Shown here one piece after another: positions 19,199-26,391 of a stretch of DNA of 43,792 nt. Below the pieces are notes generated by a model. It was not told the origin of the DNA. It did not search any database and saw nothing but the letters and a program-made list of their open reading frames with translations. Each line of letters begins with the position of its first letter. Position 1 is the stretch's first letter. The stretch is from Ferruginibacter sp. Lineage in GTDB: Bacteria > Bacteroidota > Bacteroidia > Chitinophagales > Chitinophagaceae. The DNA is taken from contig JANXTG010000053.1 of NCBI GenBank assembly GCA_025352525.1, positions 1-43,792 on the forward strand, in the 5' to 3' direction. Made by a program: the position numbers and the translations under genes.

Positions 19199-19480
19199 AT
19201 CTATGAGCCACAAGCAAACCAGGTAAATGCTAAAAACTTAAAAGGATATTTATTATTTACTCATGGCAATATGGATGATAATGTACCAGCTTCCAATACC
19301 TATCTGTTAGTTGAAGCTTTGGAAAAAGCCAATAAAGATTTTGACCTCATTATTTTTCCAAATGCCCACCACCGCTATGGAGAAGACAGTTATTACATGA
19401 TGCGCCGCCGTTGGGATTATTTTGTAAAAAACTTAATGGGTGCAACGCCACCAAAAGAATTTGTAATAAAATTGACGGCG
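19199..19480 (+). pseudogene. 3' remnant of an S9 (dipeptidyl peptidase IV / prolyl oligopeptidase) gene
   Basis: The 182-residue ORF at 19091-19639 contains only about 94 codons of real protein-like sequence. They match the C-terminal end of the S9 serine peptidases: NLKGYLLFTHGNMDDNVPAS carries the catalytic Asp, FPNAHHRYG the catalytic His, and RRRWDYFVKNLMGATPPKEF is the usual family ending. The Ser nucleophile region (GxSxGG), beta-propeller and signal peptide are absent. The ORF's first 35 residues are the antisense of the cupin remnant, and its last 50 read through a terminator hairpin, so neither end is genuine. Intact family members have about 700-850 residues; this is a truncated, non-functional relic. 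Confidence 0.82.
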
Positions 19481-19590
19481 TATGAGGAGGTAAAGTGTTT
19501 TCTGTTTAGCTCGTTCAAAGTTGAACTGTTATACTTTTTTCAGAAGAATATTTATTTTAATGGTATAAAATCAAAATTATTATTCTTTTG

Positions 19591-19618
19591 TTGCCCCGAT
19601 AAATTAATGTCGGGGCAA
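19591..19618 (+). terminator. Rho-independent terminator of the decayed S9 gene
   Basis: A perfect 9-bp stem TTGCCCCGA / TCGGGGCAA with a 10-nt loop is followed by TTTTATTTC. It sits about 110 bp after the S9 remnant, so the terminator of the lost gene appears to have survived. It also shields the following T9SS cargo gene from read-through. Confidence 0.75.
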
Positions 19619-19681
19619 TTTTATTTCTCATTTTTGTAAGTAAAAATAATTTGAGAATATTTTTTGATTAACTTGTACAAA

Positions 19682-19697
19682 GTAGAAGTTCTTCTAC
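19682..19697. promoter_or_regulatory. Palindrome GTAGAAGTTCTTCTAC upstream of a T9SS cargo gene
   Basis: A 16-bp sequence with 7-bp complementary arms lies 31 bp before the ATG at 19729, next to another small palindrome (TTGTACAA, 19673-19680). It could be a protein-binding operator or a small leader hairpin. There is no further support for either. Confidence 0.3.
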
Positions 19698-19728
19698 AAC
19701 AAAAAATAATTTATTTTTTATTCTTATC

Positions 19729-21204
19729 ATGAAAAAAATTATTGCTCCCTTATTCTTACTGTTTCTAAATCAAATTGCATTTGCCCAGGCTAAAATAATT
19801 ACAGTTTCCACTACAGATGTAGTTGGAGGGACGGCTACTAATTATGTCGCCGGGGGAAATACATATAATTGGGCGACCTCGCCTAATAATGTACAAAAAA
19901 GAGTAACTGGTTTTTCAACAGCCGCAGGCAGTTTCGGCTATGCAAGTGCATTAGCTGGAGTAGTAAAACTTAAACGTTCTACGGGTGGCACAACAACCGG
20001 AGATTTTTCTCTTGTGTGGTCAGAAGCAAGTGTCACGGCCTCTCCATTTAATATGCAAGCAGCCATTCCCGCAAATATGGAAAGTTATTTTAGTGCTAAC
20101 ATATTTAATAAGGGAACAGATAATTTGTTTGACAATACATCTTCTAATAGTAATAATATTGAAAGATTGGATTGGATATTGAGCGCAGGTTATTCAACTG
20201 CCAATGTAACAAAAACTGGTTTTGCCGTTTTTGAAAGAGGTGCTGACGATGCACATGATCCTTTTGATATAGCCGCTATAACTGGGTTAGATGTTTCTGG
20301 TAACCCAAATGCTTATGGTCCAGTATTAAGAATTCTATCTACCAATTATGGAAATATTACAAACTCTTCAGTGTCTTACAGGATACTTAAAGGTGCAAGC
20401 GGTACCAATCTTTTAGATGCCAGCACAAATACTCAAAATAGAGGCGGCGTCTTTTTATCGTTAAGCGATTTGGGAATCACCGCAGGTGCTACAGTATATG
20501 GTTATTCCTTGCTTGCTGCTGATTTTCCTTCCAGTGCTACTTCTACTGATGTTGTTAATACAAGCAACACTACTAATTTTCCTGTTAATACTGGAGCCCT
20601 CTCGGGCGGTATAGATTTAATAGCTACAACTGGCATTTTTGCTGATTTAACTGTGCTTCCGATATCAATAGAATCTTTTACAGCAAAGCAAGAAAATTAT
20701 AACAAACTATATTGGAAAATAGCAGATCCGGAAAATGAAATAAATAATTTTACAATTTTGAAAAGTACAAATGCTGTTGATTTTTCTGAAATTGGAAATG
20801 TCAAATCCATAAATAATATTGATAATTACAATTTTACTGATTACAATTCTGCAAAAAATTACACAAGCTGCTATTATAAACTAGTAATAAAAAAGAAGAA
20901 TGGTCAGTCTGTTTTTTCAAGCATTGTAAAAATAAATGGCATCAAAAATACTGCTGCTACCATATTACCAAATCCTGTTCTTACAGATGCAGTAATTAAT
21001 TGCAATGTTTTAAAAGATGGATACATCAATATGCTTATCATTAATACGAAAGGCGAAGAAATAATTAGTCAAAAAACAAAAGTACAAAAAGGTTCAAATA
21101 ATATTCAATTGAAGAAGGTAGAAGCGCTAAAACCAGGCTCATACATTGTTAAAATTATATTACCTGACGGACATGCACAGTCCATACCGTTCATTAAAAA
21201 ATAA
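19729..21204 (+). CDS. Secreted protein with T9SS type A sorting domain, function unknown
   Basis: The 491-residue product has a signal peptide (MKKIIAPLFLLFLNQIAFAQ). A Gly/Ser/Thr/Asn-rich region of about 280 residues follows without a domain I recognise (FAVFERGADDAHDPFDIAAI, GVFLSLSDLGITAG). A linker (LPISIESFTAKQENYNKLYW) precedes a fibronectin-like module of the kind often found before T9SS tails. The last 80 residues are a type A Por secretion tail (ILPNPVLTDAVINC, GSYIVKIILPDG). It is therefore probably exported across the outer membrane by T9SS and either released or attached to A-LPS. It stands alone, with terminators on both sides. The substrate or binding role is not evident. Confidence 0.88.
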   Translation: MKKIIAPLFLLFLNQIAFAQAKIITVSTTDVVGGTATNYVAGGNTYNWATSPNNVQKRVTGFSTAAGSFGYASALAGVVKLKRSTGGTTTGDFSLVWSEASVTASPFNMQAAIPANMESYFSANIFNKGTDNLFDNTSSNSNNIERLDWILSAGYSTANVTKTGFAVFERGADDAHDPFDIAAITGLDVSGNPNAYGPVLRILSTNYGNITNSSVSYRILKGASGTNLLDASTNTQNRGGVFLSLSDLGITAGATVYGYSLLAADFPSSATSTDVVNTSNTTNFPVNTGALSGGIDLIATTGIFADLTVLPISIESFTAKQENYNKLYWKIADPENEINNFTILKSTNAVDFSEIGNVKSINNIDNYNFTDYNSAKNYTSCYYKLVIKKKNGQSVFSSIVKINGIKNTAATILPNPVLTDAVINCNVLKDGYINMLIINTKGEEIISQKTKVQKGSNNIQLKKVEALKPGSYIVKIILPDGHAQSIPFIKK

Positions 21205-21221
21205 TATAAATTTTTACTAAT

Positions 21222-21249
21222 AAAAAACAGGAGTTAATGCCTGTTTTTT
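21222..21249. terminator. Bidirectional terminator between convergent genes
   Basis: AAAAAACAGG and CCTGTTTTTT form a 10-bp stem around the 8-nt loop AGTTAATG. The A-run/T-run symmetry lets it end transcription of the T9SS cargo gene (plus) and of the acyltransferase gene (minus). Confidence 0.85.
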
Positions 21250-21283
21250 ATTGCAGGTAAAAAATCAAGAAATTTATCCAAAA

Positions 21284-22438
21284 CTACACTCTTACATAAA
21301 TTCTCTTCCTGTCCATGACCCATGCAAAAAACCACATCATTCCAATAAAACAAATAGCATAAATGAGCGATCCTAATCTTGGTTCTACGGGTAAAATAGG
21401 TTTACAAATATGTTCATAAAACCAGCCAAAAGGAGAGAGATAATTTTGTTTGCCTGCTGCATTTTTTGCACCGGGAATTCTTATTAATGCCAGTAACCTT
21501 GGCAGTACGCCACTGAGCACAAAAATGAATAGTGCGTTTTTCCCAAACACATCAAAAAATCGGCTCCATGCGCCTTTGGCATTTTTAAAATCTATTAAAT
21601 AAATCATTACCGAAAGTGTGAGCAATGCAAGACCTGTGGTGTAAACGGTATAACTGCTCGACCATATTTTCTTGTTGATTGGGAAAACCATATCCCATGC
21701 AAGCCCGGTAACAATGAGCACGCAACCGGCTACAAATAACCCATTAAGCATTTCCTGCGTTTTACCTTTTTGTAAAATATAATTGCCAGCTAGGTAGCCC
21801 AGAATTACTTGTACAATTCCGGTAAAACTGTTCATCAAACCTTCGGGATCAAAAGCTACTCCTTCACCCTTGTACATGTGGCTTTCGCTTAAAATATCTT
21901 TATCTATTCCGGTGCCGAACCAGCCTGCCAAACTAAATGGATCAGATGGATTCATTACCACACATAAAAACCAATAGCCTAACAAAATAAATGCGCCTGC
22001 TACAAATGCGCCCCGTACTTTAAAAAAATGAACGACGATGGATGCAAAAAAATAACACACAGCTATGCGTTGCAACACACCAAAAATTCTCAATGTATCA
22101 AAAGGCTTAGCAATAAAATTTCCGGCATCATCATACTTTATAAATGGAAACCAATTTAAAAATATACCAATAAAAAAAATCAGCAATGTTCTCTTTACAA
22201 TTTTATACCAAAAAGTTTTTTCGCCTGCAGCATTCAGTTTAGGCATTACAAAAGCCATTGCATTACCTACAGCAAATAAAAAAAAAGGAAATACCAAATC
22301 TGTTGGTGTGCAACCATGCCATGCTGCATGCTCCAATGGCGGGTAAATAAAACTCCATGAACCGGGATTATTTACCAGTATCATCAGCGCAACTGTGGCT
22401 CCTCTAAAAACATCAAGCGAATAAAAACGTTGATTCAT
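21284..22438 (-). CDS. NagX / HGSNAT-like membrane acyltransferase (DUF5009 family)
   Basis: The 384-residue protein is an integral membrane protein with about ten hydrophobic segments. The N-terminus RFYSLDVFRGATVALMILVN and the following HAAWHGCTPTDLVFPFFLFA are characteristic of the heparan-alpha-glucosaminide N-acetyltransferase-like family, including bacterial NagX. The conserved His in the latter stretch corresponds to the region implicated in acetyl transfer in HGSNAT, by family knowledge. Members are thought to acetylate glucosamine-type sugars across the membrane. NagX-like genes are often found with amino-sugar catabolic genes, and here murQ, anmK and nagB are within 7 kb. The divergent 151-bp gap to the symporter gene holds promoters for both. 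The exact substrate is not known. Confidence 0.87.
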   Translation of the reverse strand: MNQRFYSLDVFRGATVALMILVNNPGSWSFIYPPLEHAAWHGCTPTDLVFPFFLFAVGNAMAFVMPKLNAAGEKTFWYKIVKRTLLIFFIGIFLNWFPFIKYDDAGNFIAKPFDTLRIFGVLQRIAVCYFFASIVVHFFKVRGAFVAGAFILLGYWFLCVVMNPSDPFSLAGWFGTGIDKDILSESHMYKGEGVAFDPEGLMNSFTGIVQVILGYLAGNYILQKGKTQEMLNGLFVAGCVLIVTGLAWDMVFPINKKIWSSSYTVYTTGLALLTLSVMIYLIDFKNAKGAWSRFFDVFGKNALFIFVLSGVLPRLLALIRIPGAKNAAGKQNYLSPFGWFYEHICKPILPVEPRLGSLIYAICFIGMMWFFAWVMDRKRIYVRV

Positions 22439-22589
22439 GGGTTAATTTTAAAAGAAGGAGTTAATTTTTTTATCAAGGTAAATTATAAAATTCTTTTAAA
22501 AAATAGTAAGGGTTTGATTTTATGGTTTAAAAACTTACTTTCGATTTTCTAATATCTGTACTGACACCGAATTTTCCTAAAAACTGATT

Positions 22590-24050
22590 ATGTCGCCATA
22601 CCTGCTTTTGTCTTTTGTAATTGGTTATTTTATTTTATTGTTGATAGTGGCCTGGTACACGAGCCGTAATTCTAACAACGAATCTTTTTTTATTGGTAAT
22701 AAAAATTCTAACTGGATGTTGGTGGCTTTTGGCATGATCGGTACTTCTTTGTCGGGTGTTACTTTTGTTAGTGTACCTGGTGGTGTCGGTAAAGAATCCT
22801 TTGCGTATTTTCAAATTGCAATAGGTTATCTAATTGGTTATTTTGTAGTAGCGTTTGTGTTACTGCCATTGTATTACAGGCTAAACCTAACATCAATATA
22901 TGATTATTTAAGCGGCAGACTTGGTGTAAAATCGTACAAAACAGGCGCATCATTTTTTATATTAAGCAGAACATTAGGGGCTACTGCACGATTGTATTTG
23001 GTAGTTAAAATTTTGCAGGATGCCATTCTTTCACAACTTGGTGTTCCGTTTTGGGTTACTACACTTATCATTTTATTAATGATATTAATTTATACCTATG
23101 AAGGTGGTGTAAAAACAATTGTATTTACAGATACGTTGCAAACTACTTTTATGCTGACTGGTTTGGTAGTTTGTGTGTTGTACATTTTACATACTATGAA
23201 TCTTAATTTGTTTTCTGCTTTGGAGATAATGAAGGATAAAGGTTATTCGAAAGTATTTTTTACAGACCCACAAAGCAAATTATTTTTTATAAAACAAATA
23301 CTGGCAGGTGCATTTATTACTATTACTATGACAGGTTTGGATCAGGAAATGATGCAGAAAACAATTTCAGTAAAACGCTTAGGTGATTCCCAAAAAAATA
23401 TTATTACGCTGTCTATTATACTTGTATCTGTATTGTTGTTGTTTCTTTTTTTGGGCGGGCTCTTACACCTTTACGGAACGCAGCAGGGTGTTACTGTTTC
23501 GGGTGATAAATTATTTCCTGAGTTAGCGCTTCACCACATGCCGCAGATCGTTTCTGTAATATTTATTATTGCATTAATTTCTGCATTGTTTCCAAGTGCG
23601 GATGGGGCTATTACTGCACTTACTTCGTCTATATGTATAGATATTATTGGTATGCAAAGGCGTAATGATATGACGGAAGTAACCAAAAAGAAAATGAGAC
23701 AAAGAGTGCATTTAATGGTAGCATTCGTTTTCCTTTTGTTTGTTTTGGTATTTTACCAGGTAAATAATCCGAGTATGATTGGCGTTATACTTAAAGTTGC
23801 TGCTTACACTTATGGGCCACTTTTAGGACTGTTTACTTTCGGGATAATTAGTAAAAGAAATGTGCATGATGACTTGGTACCATTTGTATGTATTGCTGCA
23901 CCATTAATCTGTTTTTTTGTAGATAAGTTTCAAAATGTATTATTGGGGGGGCTGCAAATTGGATCAGAACTTTTATTGCTTAATGGTTTTCTTACATATA
24001 TTGGTTTGTTAATAGTATCTAAAAAAGTGGAGGAACAAATAGCTAATTAA
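22590..24050 (+). CDS. Sodium:solute symporter (SSS family)
   Basis: The 486-residue polytopic membrane protein has the SSS-family layout of about 13 hydrophobic helices. Diagnostic parts are the N-terminus YFILLLIVAWYTSRNSNNES followed by FFIGN, the sodium-site region MIGTSLSGVTFVSVPG, and the SRTLGATARLYLVV and TMTGLDQEMMQKTIS segments. It imports an organic solute with Na+. The substrate cannot be read from sequence; the nearby amino-sugar genes make a sugar such as GlcNAc, MurNAc or sialic acid worth considering. It is the first gene of a tight four-gene operon; its stop overlaps the next start by one base (TAATG). Confidence 0.94.
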   Translation: MSPYLLLSFVIGYFILLLIVAWYTSRNSNNESFFIGNKNSNWMLVAFGMIGTSLSGVTFVSVPGGVGKESFAYFQIAIGYLIGYFVVAFVLLPLYYRLNLTSIYDYLSGRLGVKSYKTGASFFILSRTLGATARLYLVVKILQDAILSQLGVPFWVTTLIILLMILIYTYEGGVKTIVFTDTLQTTFMLTGLVVCVLYILHTMNLNLFSALEIMKDKGYSKVFFTDPQSKLFFIKQILAGAFITITMTGLDQEMMQKTISVKRLGDSQKNIITLSIILVSVLLLFLFLGGLLHLYGTQQGVTVSGDKLFPELALHHMPQIVSVIFIIALISALFPSADGAITALTSSICIDIIGMQRRNDMTEVTKKKMRQRVHLMVAFVFLLFVLVFYQVNNPSMIGVILKVAAYTYGPLLGLFTFGIISKRNVHDDLVPFVCIAAPLICFFVDKFQNVLLGGLQIGSELLLLNGFLTYIGLLIVSKKVEEQIAN

Positions 24051-24688
24051 TGGAAATTATAAACCCTCTTGTAGAAAATTATATCGAAAAACTCTCGAGT
24101 CCACCGCATGCGTTTCTGCAACAAATTTTAGATGAAACAAATGCTGATCATCCCCATGCACACATGATAAGCGGTGCAGTACAAGGCAAGTTTTTGCAGA
24201 TGATTAGCAGAATGATAAAACCGCTGAAAGTATTGGAAATAGGGGCTTTTACAGGGTTTAGTGCTTTGTGCCTTGCCGAAGGATTACAAACCAATGGCGA
24301 AATTCATACGATCGAATTAAGAGAAGATGATGCCGCAACAGCACAAAAAAACTTCAATAAAAGTTCTTTTAAAGAAAGTATAAAATTACACATTGGAGAT
24401 GCTAAAATAATAATTCCGACGTTATTACATGAATGGGATCTTATTTTTATTGATGCTGATAAAACAAGTTATATTGATTATTACGAATTAACTTTACCGC
24501 AACTCAAAAAAAATGGTTTTATTTTAGCTGATAATGTGTTGTTTCATGGGCAAGTACTCCCTGAAAATATCACCGGAAAGAATGCTAAGGCAATAGATGT
24601 TTTTAATAAACACATTGCCAGTGATACCAGAAGCGAACAGGTTTTACTTTCCGTTAGAGACGGAATTTCCATAATAAGAAAAGTATAA
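24050..24688 (+). CDS. SAM-dependent O-methyltransferase (Methyltransf_3 family)
   Basis: The 212-residue protein has the catechol/caffeoyl-CoA O-methyltransferase fold. Visible motifs are the SAM-binding VLEIGAFTGFSALCLAEGL, acidic loop IHTIELRED, the metal-site FIDADKTSYIDYYE and ADNVLFHGQV. Family members methylate catechol-like hydroxyls with a divalent metal. In Bacteroidota it is a common housekeeping-type gene of unknown natural substrate. It overlaps the symporter gene by 1 bp and is 1 bp from the glucosaminidase gene, so all are translated from one mRNA. Confidence 0.94.
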   Translation: MEIINPLVENYIEKLSSPPHAFLQQILDETNADHPHAHMISGAVQGKFLQMISRMIKPLKVLEIGAFTGFSALCLAEGLQTNGEIHTIELREDDAATAQKNFNKSSFKESIKLHIGDAKIIIPTLLHEWDLIFIDADKTSYIDYYELTLPQLKKNGFILADNVLFHGQVLPENITGKNAKAIDVFNKHIASDTRSEQVLLSVRDGISIIRKV

Positions 24689-24689
24689 T

Positions 24690-25658
24690 ATGAAGAAACT
24701 TATTTTTATTATTACTGTTATAATATTAAACAGTAATTTATTTGCACAAAAAATTTCACCTGATGAATATATCCATACTTACTGTAACATGGCTGTTGCG
24801 GAAATGAAACGTTCAGGTATTCCTGCATCTGTAACGCTTGCGCAGGGTATTTTAGAAACAGAATGTGGTAACAGTGAACTGGTAAAAAAATCGAATAATC
24901 ATTTTGGTATAAAATGTAAAAGTACATGGACCGGTGAAAGTGTATCACATACTGATGATGCCCCTAATGAGTGTTTTAGGAAATACAATAATCCTGCAGA
25001 CAGTTACAAGGATCACAGCGACTATTTAAAAACTTCCCCCAGATATGCAGCTTTATTTCAATTGGCATCTTCAGACTACAAAGGCTGGGCTTACGGATTA
25101 AAAAAAGCAGGTTATGCCACAAATCCTCAATACCCACAAATAGTAATTTCTAATATTGAAAAATATAATCTACAGCAATATGATAATTTAAGCGAAAAGG
25201 ATTTGGATGACATTGCCATAAATAAAATAACCAGTGCTCAAAAGCTGGAAGTGCAAAATTTTGCTGTAAATATTACAGCCATTGAAAATTCTATTAAACT
25301 AAAAAATAAAATTAATGGTCTTAAGGCTTTAATGGCTCCAAAAGGTTCGTCTTTACTCGTTATAGCTTCAAAGGCAAATATTGATTTAGGAAAATTATTG
25401 GAGTTTAACGATCTCTCAACTGATGGGTTAATAAATGATGAGCAGGTAATTTATTTAGAGAAAAAACCTAAACAGGGTAACAGAGATTTTTACATTGTTT
25501 TGCAAGTTGAAACTTTGTATGATATTTCGCAAAACAACGCTATCCAGTTAAAATATTTATTGCAGTTTAATAATATGGATGTAAATCAGACTGTACAGAA
25601 AGGAACAAAAATTAAATTACGAAACACAGACGCAACTTCTTTAACCTTTTCAAAATAA
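24690..25658 (+). CDS. Secreted glucosaminidase (GH73/FlgJ-like) with LysM domains
   Basis: The 322-residue exported protein begins with a signal peptide (ending NSNLFAQ). Residues about 25-165 are a glucosaminidase domain: PASVTLAQGILETECGNSEL with the catalytic Glu, then NNHFGIKCKSTW, FRKYNNPADSYKDHSDYL and GWAYGLKKAGYATNP, typical of GH73 enzymes that cut the GlcNAc-beta-1,4-MurNAc bond of peptidoglycan. Two weaker LysM-like repeats follow (about 215-315: SLLVIASKANIDLGKLLEFN and VETLYDISQNNAIQLKYLLQ), which would bind the glycan. It probably acts in the periplasm or at the cell surface in wall turnover or cell separation. It is the third gene of the symporter operon, which adds to the peptidoglycan theme of this region. 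Confidence 0.92.
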   Translation: MKKLIFIITVIILNSNLFAQKISPDEYIHTYCNMAVAEMKRSGIPASVTLAQGILETECGNSELVKKSNNHFGIKCKSTWTGESVSHTDDAPNECFRKYNNPADSYKDHSDYLKTSPRYAALFQLASSDYKGWAYGLKKAGYATNPQYPQIVISNIEKYNLQQYDNLSEKDLDDIAINKITSAQKLEVQNFAVNITAIENSIKLKNKINGLKALMAPKGSSLLVIASKANIDLGKLLEFNDLSTDGLINDEQVIYLEKKPKQGNRDFYIVLQVETLYDISQNNAIQLKYLLQFNNMDVNQTVQKGTKIKLRNTDATSLTFSK

Positions 25659-25664
25659 TTTTAT

Positions 25665-26204
25665 ATGTCTGTTATACAGGTTAAAGATAAAAAATTTACA
25701 CCCTATTTATCTGTTTCACAAATTGATGAACAGGTTAAAAGATTAGCTGCTGAAATTAATAAAGATTACGAAGGGAAAAGTCCTTTGTTTATAGCTATTT
25801 TAAACGGATCGTTTATGTTTGCTTCAGATCTTTTTAAAGAACTTACTATAGAAGTAGAAATTTGTTTTATAAAATTAGCATCTTATAAAGGTACCAAAAG
25901 TACAGGGCAGGTAATAACTTCAATCGGCCTCGATGCTACCTTAACAGGGCGTCATGTAATAATCTTAGAGGATATAGTAGATACAGGAAAAACATTGCAT
26001 GAATTTTTGCCACAGCTGGAAAATCACCAACCAGCATCTCTAAAAATTGCAGCTTTATTACATAAGCCTGAAGCATTGGCATATCCTATAATTATTGATT
26101 ATTTAGGATTTAATGTACCTGATAAATTTTTACTTGGCTATGGTTTGGATTATGATGGCTTTGCCAGAAATCTAAAAGAAATTTATCAGCTTAGTGAAGA
26201 CTAA
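25665..26204 (+). CDS. hpt: Hypoxanthine phosphoribosyltransferase
   Basis: The 179-residue enzyme transfers phosphoribose from PRPP to hypoxanthine or guanine, salvaging purines. The PRPP-binding motif IILEDIVDTGKTLHEFL is at about residues 105-121, with LNGSFMFASDLFKEL earlier and KLASYKGTKSTGQV as the flexible loop. It has the normal length. It is the last gene of the symporter operon, 6 bp after the glucosaminidase, with no functional link that I can see; the association is probably just shared transcription. Confidence 0.95.
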   Translation: MSVIQVKDKKFTPYLSVSQIDEQVKRLAAEINKDYEGKSPLFIAILNGSFMFASDLFKELTIEVEICFIKLASYKGTKSTGQVITSIGLDATLTGRHVIILEDIVDTGKTLHEFLPQLENHQPASLKIAALLHKPEALAYPIIIDYLGFNVPDKFLLGYGLDYDGFARNLKEIYQLSED

Positions 26205-26391
26205 ATTTTCTCTTTAAAATTGAATTATCATGGTCTATTTTTCTAATACAATCTATTAACAGGCTTAGTTATTAAAGTATTTTAATTATATTTATATGAC
26301 GAGTTTTTAAATTTAAATATTTCATCGTTTGACTTTGTTTCTTTTCGGTTACCAAAATAAATAATTATACGAAGTTCTTTCGTGCTACTGT

